From the NCBI RefSeq assembly GCF_900105715.1, contig NZ_FNRY01000001.1:1178001-1242000 (forward strand): a DNA stretch of 64,000 bases. The letters are read 5' to 3'. This DNA is from Paramicrobacterium humi. GTDB lineage: Bacteria > Actinomycetota > Actinomycetes > Actinomycetales > Microbacteriaceae. Of this stretch, positions 16,383 through 25,693 are shown one piece after another. The notes below the pieces were generated by a model. The model saw nothing but the letters and a program-made list of their open reading frames with translations, made no database searches and had not been told where the DNA came from. A program made the position numbers and the translations under genes. How positions within the stretch are numbered: the first letter of the stretch is position 1; each line of letters opens with the position of its first letter.

Positions 16383-17729
16383 ATGACCGCCATGACCATC
16401 GACGTCGCCGACGGCATCGCGACGCTCACCCTCGACGACCCCGATTCGCCGGTCAACGTCATGAACGACGCCTACATCGCCGCCATGGGCGAGACGCTCG
16501 ACCGGCTCGAGGCCGAACGCGAGAGTCTCACGGGCGTCATTCTCACGTCGGCGAAGCGCTCCTTCTCGGCGGGCGGCGATCTCGCAACGCTCCGCGCGGC
16601 CGATCCCTCGACGACGGATGCCGAGACCGAACGACTCGACGGCATCAAGCGCGACCTGCGCCGGCTCGAGACCCTCGGCGTGCCGGTTGTCGCCGTGTTG
16701 AACGGTTCTGCCCTCGGCGGCGGTCTCGAGCTCGCCCTCGCCTGCCACCGGCGCATCGCCGTCGACGGCGATCGGCTTCGCCTCGGCCTGCCCGAAGTGG
16801 GCCTCGGCCTGCTCCCCGGCGCGGGCGGCACGGTCAGGCTCACGCGCATGCTCGGCGTCGAGGCCGCCGTGCGCTTCATCCTCTCGGCGAACCCCGTCGG
16901 CGTGCAGGACGCCCTCCAGCTCGGTCTCATCGACGAGATCGTGGCGGATGCCGCCGGCGCCCTCGCCGCCGCTCGCACGTGGCTCGCCGCAAGCCCCGTG
17001 GCCGTCAAACCGTGGGACGAACGAGGCTTCCGCATTCCCGGCGGCGACGCCCGCGACCCGCGCGTCGCCTCCGCTCTGCCCGGCTGGATCGCCGCCGCTC
17101 ACGCCGAGGCCGGCCGGCTGCCCGCCCCGCGCGCCGCGATGGCGGCGATCGTCGAGGGCTCCCTCGTCGATTTCGACACCGCCTCGCAGATCGAGACGCG
17201 CTACTTCGTGCACCTCTCCCACACGGCGGAGGCCCGCAACCTCATCGACGCGTTCTTCGACCGGCAGCGATTGAGCGAGGGCGCCGATGACGCGCGCGCC
17301 GACGTGGCGGCTGTCGTCGACGAAGCCGCGCTCGGCGAGGCGGTCGCCGCCGTCCGCGAAGGCGCCGATCCTGCCGTCGTCGAGCGCGCCGCCCGCTGCG
17401 CCGGCTGGCGTGGCGGTGTCATCGCGCGCCTGGACGCTCGCGCTCTCGAGCCGGTCGAGGGCGTCGAGGCGCCCGCTCCCTTCGCCGACCTCGTCGACCG
17501 GATGCTGTTCGCTCCCGCCCTCGCGGCGGCTCGCGTCCAGGCCGCCGAGGCGATCGCCGACGCCGACGTCAACGTCGCCTCGCTCGATGCGGGCTTTCCG
17601 CCGGCCACGGGCGGCGCCGCACGCTTCCTCCAGCAGCACAGCGGCGGGCCCGAGGGGTTCGCCGTCCGCGCCACGCAGCTCGCGGCGGCCTACGGCCCGC
17701 GCTTCGCACCCCTCCCGTCAGCCGGCTGA
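16383..17729 (+). CDS. FadB-like enoyl-CoA hydratase lacking the NAD-binding dehydrogenase domain
   Basis: A 448-residue protein; full-length FadB/FadJ-type enzymes are about 700. Residues 1-190 are an enoyl-CoA hydratase with oxyanion-hole motifs (FSAGGDLATL, GSALGGGLELAL) and catalytic E116 and E138 (PEVGLGLLPGAGGT). The helical linker follows (HLSHTAEARNLIDAFFDRQ, to about 300). The Rossmann domain with G-A-G-x-M-G is missing; instead there is a short Ala-rich joint and then the C-terminal dehydrogenase helices (RMLFAPALAAARVQA, DAGFPPATGGAARFLQQ). So hydration of enoyl-CoA is likely but oxidation of 3-hydroxyacyl-CoA is not. GGAGG precedes the start. Confidence 0.85.
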   Translation: MTAMTIDVADGIATLTLDDPDSPVNVMNDAYIAAMGETLDRLEAERESLTGVILTSAKRSFSAGGDLATLRAADPSTTDAETERLDGIKRDLRRLETLGVPVVAVLNGSALGGGLELALACHRRIAVDGDRLRLGLPEVGLGLLPGAGGTVRLTRMLGVEAAVRFILSANPVGVQDALQLGLIDEIVADAAGALAAARTWLAASPVAVKPWDERGFRIPGGDARDPRVASALPGWIAAAHAEAGRLPAPRAAMAAIVEGSLVDFDTASQIETRYFVHLSHTAEARNLIDAFFDRQRLSEGADDARADVAAVVDEAALGEAVAAVREGADPAVVERAARCAGWRGGVIARLDARALEPVEGVEAPAPFADLVDRMLFAPALAAARVQAAEAIADADVNVASLDAGFPPATGGAARFLQQHSGGPEGFAVRATQLAAAYGPRFAPLPSAG

Positions 17730-17756
17730 AGCGGCTCGACGCTACCCTTGGAGACT

Positions 17757-18347
17757 ATGGATGCCGAGAAGGACGCCGCAGAACTCGAGATCGGCGCCCT
17801 CGGCGCCGCGTTGCGCGTCGAGCGGCAGCGGCAGGGGCTCAGCGTCCAGGAGCTCAGCCGACGCTCGGGCGTGAGCTTCGGGCTCATCAGTCAGCTCGAG
17901 CGCGGGCTCGGGAATCCGTCCTTCCAGTCGCTGCACCGCCTGGCCGTCGCCCTCGGCGTCGGCTTGTCCAAGCTCTTCAGCGGACTCGGCGGCGACGCCA
18001 TGATCGTCCGGGCCGACGAGAGGTTCCATATCCCGAATTCGCCCGAGACTCCGGCGGCGCAGCAGGTCGTGCGCGAACTGCTCACTCCGCGTGGCCAGTC
18101 GAGCCTTCAGGTCATCCGCAGCACGCTTCCGCCCGGCTTCTCCAACGAGGGCCAGCCCTTTCGGCATCTGGGCACGGAGTCGGTCACGGTCGAACAGGGC
18201 AGCCTGCTCGTCGTGCACGGAGATCGACGCGTCGAGCTCGGCGTCGGCGACACCATGACCTACGGCTGCTCCCAGCCGCACTGGTGGGCGAACGCGCATT
18301 CCGGCACGACTGTCGTCTTCGGCGCCGTCAGTCCGTTCGAAGTGTGA
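17757..18347 (+). CDS. XRE-family regulator with cupin domain
   Basis: A 196-residue regulator: an N-terminal helix-turn-helix (LSRRSGVSFGLISQLERG, about 30-50) and a C-terminal cupin (PFRHLGTESVTVEQGSL and GDTMTYGCSQPHWWANA). Proteins of this type sense small metabolites through the cupin. A TACCCT box sits 8 nt before the ATG, so the transcript is probably leaderless. It lies upstream of a DUF1028 gene and peptide ABC transporter whose promoter contains two palindromes, and is the obvious candidate for their regulator. Confidence 0.85.
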   Translation: MDAEKDAAELEIGALGAALRVERQRQGLSVQELSRRSGVSFGLISQLERGLGNPSFQSLHRLAVALGVGLSKLFSGLGGDAMIVRADERFHIPNSPETPAAQQVVRELLTPRGQSSLQVIRSTLPPGFSNEGQPFRHLGTESVTVEQGSLLVVHGDRRVELGVGDTMTYGCSQPHWWANAHSGTTVVFGAVSPFEV

Positions 18348-18351
18348 AGTC

Positions 18352-19005
18352 CTAGCCGGCGAACTGCCGCGACAGGAGCCGATGGAGTTCGGTGAGCGGA
18401 TCCGGGCTGTCATCGACTCGAAGATCGACGCTGCGCTCAGGCGGCCAGGCGACCGAATCGGCAAAGGGGGCGACCTGGATCGCGGCGCTCTGTCGGCCGC
18501 GCCGGTCTCCTCCCGCGGCCTCGCCCGCGTCGAGCGCACGGAGCAGCCGCCGGGCGAAGGCCGCTCCGGGCGGAAGCGCTTCCTCGTCTCCGACCGGTGC
18601 GCGGTTCTCGAGCGCCGCGAGCATGGCGTCGAGGACGGCCGGCCCCGCGAGCAGGTTGCCGACGACGACGGCGCCGTCACCGGAGAGAGAGCCGGCCCAC
18701 TCGCTGCACCCGGCGCCCGTGTGCGCGGCGGACCGCCCGTGCAGGTCGATGACCGCGACCTGCCGTCTGGCCGCATCGTCATCCCACTCCGGAATGCGCG
18801 TGATCGCCTGGGCGGGAGAGTCGCCCACGCGGAGGCGATCGAGAACGTGGGCGCGCAGCATCCTGTTCGTGTACGCCTGGCTCGCGACCGCCCCGATCCC
18901 CGGCGCCGTCGCTATCACGGCGTTTCCGACGGCGAGCGAGAAGCTGGCCGTCGCGGCGCCGACGAGCCGGTTCTCGACATCGACAGCGAGTGCCGTGTAG
19001 GTCAC
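18352..19005 (-). CDS. DUF1028-family Ntn-hydrolase-like protein
   Basis: A 217-residue protein. The N-terminus TYTALAVDVENRLVGAATAS, then AVGNAVIATAPGIGAVASQ and the later HTGAGCSEWAG are the DUF1028 signatures, a family with an Ntn-hydrolase-like fold often encoded next to peptide transporters and peptidases. If the initiator Met is removed, a Thr would be exposed as potential nucleophile. GTG at 19005 has GAGGTGATGC upstream. It is divergent from the transporter operon. The last about 40 residues are extra and arginine-rich. Confidence 0.85.
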   Translation of the reverse strand: MTYTALAVDVENRLVGAATASFSLAVGNAVIATAPGIGAVASQAYTNRMLRAHVLDRLRVGDSPAQAITRIPEWDDDAARRQVAVIDLHGRSAAHTGAGCSEWAGSLSGDGAVVVGNLLAGPAVLDAMLAALENRAPVGDEEALPPGAAFARRLLRALDAGEAAGGDRRGRQSAAIQVAPFADSVAWPPERSVDLRVDDSPDPLTELHRLLSRQFAG

Positions 19006-19034
19006 CGCATCACCTCGTGTCCTGGCGAATATGA

Positions 19035-19051
19035 CGAATGAGTCTCATTCG
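19035..19051. promoter_or_regulatory. 17-bp palindrome, operator candidate
   Basis: CGAATGAG-T-CTCATTCG is a perfect inverted repeat in the divergent region between the DUF1028 gene and the peptide transporter, 11 nt before the -35 box at 19062. A second one, ATGAT-CAA-ATCAT (19089-19101), overlaps the -10 end. Either could bind the XRE/cupin regulator encoded at 17757. Confidence 0.6.
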
Positions 19052-19061
19052 CCGGGAGCGC

Positions 19062-19090
19062 TTGCCCCCGGGACAATAGTGCCACATAAT
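19062..19090 (+). promoter_or_regulatory. Promoter of the peptide ABC operon
   Basis: TTGCCC (19062-19067), 17-nt spacer, CATAAT (19085-19090). The predicted transcription start falls near 19097, inside the ATGATCAAATCAT palindrome, giving a leader of about 30 nt. Confidence 0.6.
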
Positions 19091-19128
19091 GATCAAATCA
19101 TCATCCAAGTGATTGCGACGTGATCCCT

Positions 19129-20646
19129 ATGCGTAAGCCAACAGTGTTGTTCGGTACGGTCGCCATCGGCGCCGTTGTGTTGAGCGGGTGCTCGGCCGGA
19201 GAAGGCGTCGACGTCGACGGCGGAGGCGGCGACAATGTCCTCGTCGCCGCCATCGCCGGCGAGCCGGACCAGCTCGACCCACACAAGACGACCTCGTACT
19301 TCTCCTTCCAAGTGCTGGAGAACGTCTTCGACACTCTCGTCGAGCCCGACGAGAATCTCGAGATGCAGCCCGCGCTCGCCGAGTCGTGGGACCTCAGCGA
19401 CGATCAGCTGACCTGGACGTTCCACTTGCGCGACGGCGTGACCTTCCACGACGGCAGCGACTTCACCGCCGACGACGTCGTCTACTCGTACGACCGCATC
19501 ATCGACGACGAGCTCTCGAACGCGTGGCGCTTCAGCGCCGTCAGCGACGTGAAGAAGGTCGACGACCTCACCGTGGACATCACGGTGTCGCAGCCCACGC
19601 CGAACCTGCTCTCGAGCATCGGCGGGTTCAAGGGCATGGCGATCGTCGACAAGGACAACGTCGAGAGCGGCGACATCACGACGAAGCCCGTCGGCACGGG
19701 GCCGTTCAAGGTCGCTTCATACACAAGCGGGGATTCGATAAAGCTGACCGCGAACGAGGACTACTGGGGCGGCGCGCCGAAGATCGACGGAGTCACATTC
19801 CGGTTCATCTCCGAAGGAAGCACGGCCATCTCCGCGCTCAAGTCAGGAGAGGTCGACTGGACCGACAGCATCCCCGCGCAGCAGGTCAAGGGACTGAAGG
19901 GCGCCGACGGCGTCACGGTCGATGTCGCCGCGAGCAACGACTACTGGTATCTCGCGCTCAACGAGGCCAGGGAGCCTTGGAACGACGTGCGTGTGCGGCA
20001 GGCGATCGCCTACGGAATCGACCGTGACGCCATCGTGCAGGCGACGAGCTACGGCACCGCGACGGCGAACCAGCTCGCGATCCCCGAAGACAGCGTCTGG
20101 TACACACCGTACGACAAGTACAGCACCGACCTCGACAAGGCGAAGCAGCTTCTCGACGAGGCGGGCGTCGGCGATCTCAGCATCGACATGCTCGTGACGC
20201 AGGACTATCCCGAGACCGTGACGGCGGCGCAGATCATCGCCGACAACCTCAAGCCCCTCGGCATCACCCTCGACATTCGCACCGTCGACTTCGCCACCTG
20301 GCTGGACGAGCAGAACACGGGCAACTTCGACATGCTCATGATGGGCTGGCTCGGCAACATCGACCCCGACGACTTCTACTACGCGCAGCACCACACCGGG
20401 GCCGCGAGCAACGCCCAGAAGTACTCCAACGCCGAGGTCGACAAGCTCCTCGACGCCGGCCGCACCGAGACGGACGAGAGCGCCCGCAAGCAGCTGTACG
20501 CGGACGCGGCGACGATCATCGCCGACGAGGCGAGCTACATCTACCTCTACAATCCGTCGGTGATCCAGGCCTGGAGCAGCGACCTCAAGGGGTACGAGGC
20601 GCGCAGCGACGGCGCCATCCGCTTCCGCGACGTGAGCATGGGATAG
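19129..20646 (+). CDS. Peptide ABC transporter substrate-binding lipoprotein (family 5)
   Basis: A 505-residue extracellular solute-binding protein. The signal peptide ends in the lipobox LSGC (cysteine about residue 24), so it is a membrane-anchored lipoprotein. The SBP_bac_5 signature region is present (PALAESWDLSDDQLTWTFHL and following DGVTFHDG). It should bind oligopeptides or similar ligands outside the membrane and deliver them to the permeases encoded next. An in-frame GTG at 19120 would add MIP; ATG gives the better signal peptide. Confidence 0.93.
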   Translation: MRKPTVLFGTVAIGAVVLSGCSAGEGVDVDGGGGDNVLVAAIAGEPDQLDPHKTTSYFSFQVLENVFDTLVEPDENLEMQPALAESWDLSDDQLTWTFHLRDGVTFHDGSDFTADDVVYSYDRIIDDELSNAWRFSAVSDVKKVDDLTVDITVSQPTPNLLSSIGGFKGMAIVDKDNVESGDITTKPVGTGPFKVASYTSGDSIKLTANEDYWGGAPKIDGVTFRFISEGSTAISALKSGEVDWTDSIPAQQVKGLKGADGVTVDVAASNDYWYLALNEAREPWNDVRVRQAIAYGIDRDAIVQATSYGTATANQLAIPEDSVWYTPYDKYSTDLDKAKQLLDEAGVGDLSIDMLVTQDYPETVTAAQIIADNLKPLGITLDIRTVDFATWLDEQNTGNFDMLMMGWLGNIDPDDFYYAQHHTGAASNAQKYSNAEVDKLLDAGRTETDESARKQLYADAATIIADEASYIYLYNPSVIQAWSSDLKGYEARSDGAIRFRDVSMG

Positions 20647-20659
20647 GGCTCGCCACGGC

Positions 20660-21628
20660 ATGAAGGCGTTCGCATCGAACTCGACGATCCGCTTCCTCGC
20701 GCGGCGGCTGCTGTACTCCGCCGTCGTGCTGCTCGGAGTGATGATCGTCGTGTTCTCCCTCGTGCACCTCGTGCCGGGCGATCCCGTGCGGATCGCCCTC
20801 GGCACGCGGTTCAACCAGGACGCCTACGATGCGCTCCGCGCGGCAAGCGGTCTCGACCGCCCTCTCGCGGTGCAGTTCTTCTCCTACGTGGGGAACGCCC
20901 TCACGGGCGACCTCGGCGTGAGCTTCCGGAACGGGAACCCGGTCACGCTCACACTGCTCAGCAGGCTGCCGGCCACGGCTTCCCTCGCCTTCGTCGGCAT
21001 CCTCATCGCCCTGATCATCGCGATTCCCGCGGGGATCTGGTCGGCGCTGCACGAAGGGCGCGTGAGCGACGCGATCGTGCGAACCGTGAGCCAGTTCGGC
21101 GTCTCGGTTCCGGACTTCTGGATGGGAATGCTCCTCATCACCTTCTTCGCCTCCGTGCTCGGCTGGCTGCCGACCTCCGGCTATGCCGCCGTCACGGAGG
21201 ACCCCATCGGGTGGCTGCGGCATGTGATTCTGCCCGGCACGACGGTCGGCATCGTCGCGGGAGCGATCATGACGCGCTACATCCGATCGGCCGTGCTCGA
21301 CGTCGCGTCGACGGGGTACATCCGCACGGCCACGTCGAAGGGGCTCTCGAAGCGGGTCATCACCTTCCGTCACATCGTGCGCAACGCGCTCGTGCCCGTG
21401 CTCACGATCACCGGAATCCAGCTCGCGACGATCTTCGCCGGCGTCATCGTCGTCGAGGTCGTGTTCGCCTGGCCCGGACTCGGCCGGCTCGTCTACGACT
21501 CCGTGGCGTCGCGCGACTATCCGCTCATCCAGGGCGCCGTGCTGCTCATCGCGGTTCTGTTCCTTCTCATCAACCTGCTCGTGGACGTGCTGTACGCCGT
21601 CGTCGACCCGAGGATCCGGCTGCAATGA
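20660..21628 (+). CDS. Peptide ABC transporter permease 1 (DppB-like)
   Basis: A 322-residue permease with six membrane helices and the BPD_transp_1 domain. The N-terminal segment VLLGVMIVVFSLVHLVPGDP is characteristic of DppB/OppB subunits; the EAA loop lies around RTATSKGLSKRVITFRHIVRNAL. Its stop overlaps the start of the second permease (ATGA), and the two should form the membrane channel of the same importer. Confidence 0.93.
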   Translation: MKAFASNSTIRFLARRLLYSAVVLLGVMIVVFSLVHLVPGDPVRIALGTRFNQDAYDALRAASGLDRPLAVQFFSYVGNALTGDLGVSFRNGNPVTLTLLSRLPATASLAFVGILIALIIAIPAGIWSALHEGRVSDAIVRTVSQFGVSVPDFWMGMLLITFFASVLGWLPTSGYAAVTEDPIGWLRHVILPGTTVGIVAGAIMTRYIRSAVLDVASTGYIRTATSKGLSKRVITFRHIVRNALVPVLTITGIQLATIFAGVIVVEVVFAWPGLGRLVYDSVASRDYPLIQGAVLLIAVLFLLINLLVDVLYAVVDPRIRLQ

Positions 21629-22572
21629 GCGACGCGCGAAAGAGGACACGACGGGGCGCGGCGACGGCTGTTCTCCCCGCCACGATCGCCGCTGAGGCGA
21701 GCGAGACCGGCACGGCGCGCATCGCCTCATGGCGGCTGCTCCTCGGCAACCCGGTCACGGTCGCCAGCGCGATCGTGCTCGCCGTTATCGTCGTCGTCGC
21801 GGTCGGCGGGCCGTGGTTCGCCCCGTACGGCGCGAACTCGATCGACGTGGCGAACGCCCTCAACGGTCCGAGCGCCGCGCACTGGTTCGGCACGGACGAT
21901 CTCGGCCGCGACGTGTTCTCCCGCGTGCTGATCGCCACGCGGGCGTCGTTGCAGATCGCCGTCGTGAGCGTCGCGTTCGCCTTCATCGTCGGGGTCTTCG
22001 TCGGCGTCGTATCGGGCTACCGGGGCGGCTGGCTCGACACCGTGCTCATGCGCATCGTCGACGTGATGTTCGCGTTCCCCGTCCTGCTCCTGGCGCTCGC
22101 GATCGTCGCGATCCTCGCGCCCGGAATGGCCACGACGATGCTCGCCATCGGCATCGTCTACACGCCGATATTCGCTCGCGTGGCGCGGGCGAGTGCGCTC
22201 AGCGTGCGCGTCGAGCCGTTCGTGCAGGCCTCGAAGACGATGGGAACCGGCGACTGGTACATCCTCGGTCGGCACATCCTGCCGAACATCGCCGGCCCCG
22301 TCATCGTACAGACCTCGCTGTCCCTCGCGTTCGCGATCCTGTCCGAGGCGGCCCTGTCGTTCCTCGGGCTCGGCATCCAGCCGCCCGCGCCGTCGTGGGG
22401 GCGGATGCTGTTCGACGCGCAGGGCTTCCTCGGCCAGGCCTGGTGGATGAGCATCTTCCCCGGTGCCGCGATCTTCGTCACCGTTCTCGCCTTCAACCTG
22501 CTCGGTGACGGCCTGCGCGATGTGCTCGACCCGCGCCAGCGCACCATGCTCGAAGCCCGGAGGAAACGATGA
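21625..22572 (+). CDS. Peptide ABC transporter permease 2 (DppC-like)
   Basis: A 315-residue permease. A polar, Ala-rich N-terminus of about 35 residues is followed by six helices. HWFGTDDLGRDVFSRVL is the DppC/OppC hallmark, and the EAA loop is QASKTMGTGDWYILGRHILPN. The ATG at 21625 overlaps the previous stop, and its own stop overlaps the ATPase start, so the operon is tightly coupled. Confidence 0.93.
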   Translation: MSDARKRTRRGAATAVLPATIAAEASETGTARIASWRLLLGNPVTVASAIVLAVIVVVAVGGPWFAPYGANSIDVANALNGPSAAHWFGTDDLGRDVFSRVLIATRASLQIAVVSVAFAFIVGVFVGVVSGYRGGWLDTVLMRIVDVMFAFPVLLLALAIVAILAPGMATTMLAIGIVYTPIFARVARASALSVRVEPFVQASKTMGTGDWYILGRHILPNIAGPVIVQTSLSLAFAILSEAALSFLGLGIQPPAPSWGRMLFDAQGFLGQAWWMSIFPGAAIFVTVLAFNLLGDGLRDVLDPRQRTMLEARRKR

Positions 22573-24215
22573 ACGACGCCGTGCTCACCGTCCGCGACCT
22601 GTGCGTGAGCATCGGGAGCAGCCCGATCGTGCAGAACGTCTCGTTCGAGCTGCACCGCGGCGAGACGCTCGGCATCGTCGGCGAGTCCGGGTCGGGCAAG
22701 TCGATGACGATGCTCGCCGCGACGGGCCTTCTCGACGCGCCGGGCGCCGTGGTCACGGGATCGAGCGTTCTCGCACGACCGGATGCCGCAGACGTGCAGC
22801 TCGTGGGAGCGTCGCCGCGGCTTCTGCGCAGCGTGCACGGTGGCCGGATCGGGTTCGTCTTCCAAGACCCGAGCACGTCGCTCAACCCGATGCTCACGCT
22901 CGAGCGGCAGATCACGGAGTCGCTCGAGGCGCATCGTCGCGCATCCGGCCGTGCCGCGCGCATGAGGGCCCTCGAGCTGCTTGAGGCCGTCGGTCTGCCC
23001 GATCCGGCATCCCGACTGCGCAGCTACCCGCACCAGCTCTCGGGCGGCCAGCGACAGCGTGTGATGATAGCGATAGCGCTCGCTTGCGACCCCGAAGTCC
23101 TCATCGCCGACGAGCCGACGACGGCGCTCGACGTGACGACGCAAGCGCAGATCATCGAACTCGTTCGCGCGCTGCAGAACGACTTCGGCACGGCCGTCAT
23201 CTGGGTCAGCCACGACCTCGGCGTGATCGGACAGGTCGCCGATGACGTCGCGGTGCTGCGTGGCGGGAGCGTCGTCGAGCAGAGGCCGGTCCTCGACATC
23301 TTCGACCGGCCCAAGCACGACTACACGCGGGAGCTGCTTGCGGCGCGGCCCGTGATCCGCGCCGCGGAAGAACCGACCGTCCTCGACAGCGAGGACGACG
23401 GCGGCTCGCCGCTCCTCTCCGTCGAGGGGCTCGACGTGCGCTTCCCTGTGTCCACCCCCGTCGGGCGCTCCATCGTGCACGCCGTGAAGGGCGTCTCGTT
23501 CCGCATTCGCCGGGGTGAGACCCTTGGGCTTGTCGGGGAGTCGGGATCGGGCAAGTCGACCGTCGCCGGTGCTCTCACGGGACTCGTCGATCCGCACGCT
23601 GGAGCGGTCAGCCTACACGGCGGTGACGGGGACGTCGATGTGCTCCAGGTGAAGGGACAGGCACGGCGGGCGGTGCGGCGACGCATCAGCATGGTCTTCC
23701 AAGACCCGTTCTCCTCGCTGAACCTGCGCAATCCGATCGGAGCCTCGATCGCCGAGCCGCTGCGCGTTCATCGCCTCGCGCACGGCTCCGCCGCGCGGCG
23801 TGCCCGGGGGCGTGAGCTTCTCGATCTCGTGGGGCTGCCCACCGCGTTCGCGGAGCGCTACCCGCACGAGCTCTCGGGTGGCCAGCGGCAGCGGGTCAGC
23901 ATCGCGCGGGCCCTCGCCGTCGAGCCGGAACTGATGATCCTCGACGAGTCGACGGCGTCGCTCGACGTGTCGGTGCAGGCGAAAGTGCTCGATCTGCTTG
24001 CGGAACTGCAACGCGAGTTCGGGCTCACCTACCTGTTCATCGCGCACGACCTCGCGATCGTGCAGCAGATGAGCCATGACGTTCTCGTCATGCGGGCGGG
24101 CGAGAGCATCGAGTACCGCCCCGCGGCGCAGCTCTTCTCCGCGCCGCGCGAGCAGTACACGCGATCGCTCCTGGCCGCCGTGCCGCCCGAGCGGCCCCGC
24201 GCGGCCGTGAGCTGA
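22569..24215 (+). CDS. Peptide ABC transporter ATPase, two nucleotide-binding domains fused (DppD-DppF-like)
   Basis: A 548-residue cytosolic ATPase with two complete ABC domains. Domain 1: Walker A GESGSGKS (38-45), signature LSGGQRQRV, Walker [12 protein letters not shown]. Domain 2: Walker A GESGSGKS (about 320), signature LSGGQRQRV, Walker [13 protein letters not shown]. The usual two separate subunits are thus one polypeptide. The second Walker B has S where T/E-P-T is commoner, but its glutamate is present. No oligopeptide C-terminal iron-sulfur motif is obvious. A small hairpin follows at 24221-24237. Confidence 0.94.
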   Translation: MNDAVLTVRDLCVSIGSSPIVQNVSFELHRGETLGIVGESGSGKSMTMLAATGLLDAPGAVVTGSSVLARPDAADVQLVGASPRLLRSVHGGRIGFVFQDPSTSLNPMLTLERQITESLEAHRRASGRAARMRALELLEAVGLPDPASRLRSYPHQLSGGQRQRVMIAIALACDPEVLIADEPTTALDVTTQAQIIELVRALQNDFGTAVIWVSHDLGVIGQVADDVAVLRGGSVVEQRPVLDIFDRPKHDYTRELLAARPVIRAAEEPTVLDSEDDGGSPLLSVEGLDVRFPVSTPVGRSIVHAVKGVSFRIRRGETLGLVGESGSGKSTVAGALTGLVDPHAGAVSLHGGDGDVDVLQVKGQARRAVRRRISMVFQDPFSSLNLRNPIGASIAEPLRVHRLAHGSAARRARGRELLDLVGLPTAFAERYPHELSGGQRQRVSIARALAVEPELMILDESTASLDVSVQAKVLDLLAELQREFGLTYLFIAHDLAIVQQMSHDVLVMRAGESIEYRPAAQLFSAPREQYTRSLLAAVPPERPRAAVS

Positions 24216-24240
24216 CCCGCTCACCGCGACGGCGAGAGGG

Positions 24241-25362
24241 TTACGTCACTTCGGGCCGCTTCTGCTGCATGGGCTTCGCCGGTTCGTTCTCGCCGTTCCA
24301 CACCGTCACGATGCCCCACGCGACGGCCGCCGTCGGCACGGAGATGACGGCGCCGATGATGCCGCCGAGGATCGTGCCGGCGGTCAGGGCGAGCAGGATG
24401 ACGAGAGCGTGCAGCTTGAGCGAGCGGCCCATGACGACCGGCTGAAGGAAGTTGCCCTCGAGCTGGTTCACGAGAACGACGATGCCGACGACGATGAGCG
24501 CGGTCACGGGGCCGTTCGTCACGAGCGCGACGAGCGCGGCGAGAATGCCCGCGAGCGTCGCCCCGACGATCGGGATGAACGCCGTCAGGAACACGATGAC
24601 CGCGAGCGGAATCGCGAGCGGCACCTGCAGGATCAGCAGTCCGATGCCGATGCCGATCGCGTCGACGGCGGCGACGATGGCGGTGCCGCGCGCATAGCCG
24701 CCGAGCGTGTCCACGGTCTTGTCGCCGATGCGGATCGCCCGCTGGTACTCCTTCCCGACGAACGGGCGAAGCAGGAACTCCCAGATCTTCGGGCCGTCCT
24801 TGAGGAAGAAGAACAGCACGACGACCATGAGCACGAGTCCTGTGAGGAAGTTCGCCGTCGCCGAGACGCCGGCGAGGGCGCCGGAGCCGAACTGGCTGCT
24901 CGTGAGGAATCCGACGGCGGTATCACGCCACTCGTCGATCTGGGCCTGGTCGATCGTGATCGGCAAGTGCGCGAAGTACTCCTGCAGCGTCGTGAACCCG
25001 TTCGACGCCGACTCGACGAGCTCGTCCCACTGGCTCTCCACTGCCCAGACGACGAGCCAGACGACCGCGCCGATGATGACGAGCACCGACACGAGCGCGA
25101 TGATCGTCGCGAGAACCGACGGAACGCCCCGGCTCCGCAGCGCCCGCATGAGCGGATTGAACGCGGACGCGAAGATGAGCGCGAGCAGCACGGGGATGAG
25201 GATGAGCTTGAGCTGGATCAGCGCGTACACGACGACGACGGTGACCGCGAGCACCGCGAGGATCTGAACGCATCGCGTGGCGAGCCGCCCGAAGCCGTCG
25301 CGCCAGATGCTCGGGTGCTCTTCGCTCTCAGGAGCCGTCGACGCTCGAACGAACAGGCCCAC
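24241..25362 (-). CDS. AI-2E-family transporter
   Basis: A 373-residue membrane protein with about eight helices. The long middle soluble loop (about 115-185) and the C-terminal block (IPLAVIVFLTAFIPIVGATL, NQLEGNFLQPVVMGRSLKLH) are the AI-2E/PerM family hallmarks. Members export signalling molecules, Na+ or unknown solutes; the quorum-signal assignment is not safe outside a few species. It is 3 nt downstream of a small anchored protein on the same strand and probably co-transcribed with it. Confidence 0.9.
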   Translation of the reverse strand: MGLFVRASTAPESEEHPSIWRDGFGRLATRCVQILAVLAVTVVVVYALIQLKLILIPVLLALIFASAFNPLMRALRSRGVPSVLATIIALVSVLVIIGAVVWLVVWAVESQWDELVESASNGFTTLQEYFAHLPITIDQAQIDEWRDTAVGFLTSSQFGSGALAGVSATANFLTGLVLMVVVLFFFLKDGPKIWEFLLRPFVGKEYQRAIRIGDKTVDTLGGYARGTAIVAAVDAIGIGIGLLILQVPLAIPLAVIVFLTAFIPIVGATLAGILAALVALVTNGPVTALIVVGIVVLVNQLEGNFLQPVVMGRSLKLHALVILLALTAGTILGGIIGAVISVPTAAVAWGIVTVWNGENEPAKPMQQKRPEVT

Positions 25363-25365
25363 CGG

Positions 25366-25551
25366 TCAGCCGACCTTCTTCAGCTGTTTCGCAAGCTTCT
25401 TCACGCGCTTCTGCGCCGTCTTCGTCGCGGGGCTCGTCCACGCCTTCACCGAGCGCTTCATCGTGCGATACTGCCCGCGGCCGGCGCGCGTGCCGAGAAC
25501 GTAGCAGGCGCCGCCGACGACGGCGGCGAACAGCAGGCTCCGGAATCTCAT
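25366..25551 (-). CDS. Small membrane-anchored basic protein (YtxH-like)
   Basis: A 61-residue protein: one N-terminal membrane helix (SLLFAAVVGGACYVLGTRAG) followed by a lysine-rich amphipathic helix (KTAQKRVKKLAKQLKKVG). The helix-G-x-R-A-G-x-G-x-Y pattern is that of YtxH-like proteins of actinobacteria. It lies just upstream of the AI-2E gene in the same operon. Function is unknown. Confidence 0.7.
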   Translation of the reverse strand: MRFRSLLFAAVVGGACYVLGTRAGRGQYRTMKRSVKAWTSPATKTAQKRVKKLAKQLKKVG

Positions 25552-25693
25552 GGTGTGCTCCTTTCACCGGTGTCTCCACGACGATACCGGGCGCGGCCGA
25601 CGGTGGGCGAGGGGTTGTGGACGGGCACAACTCCCCACTGCGCCCGCCGCGGCGGCTCAGTACGCTTGAGGCGTTGCAGGGAGGGGGCCGGGC

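Noticed and set aside
14857-16383. 508-residue minus-strand open frame opposite the thiolase
   Set aside because: Thiolase catalytic motifs on the plus strand are complete; the antisense frame has none.
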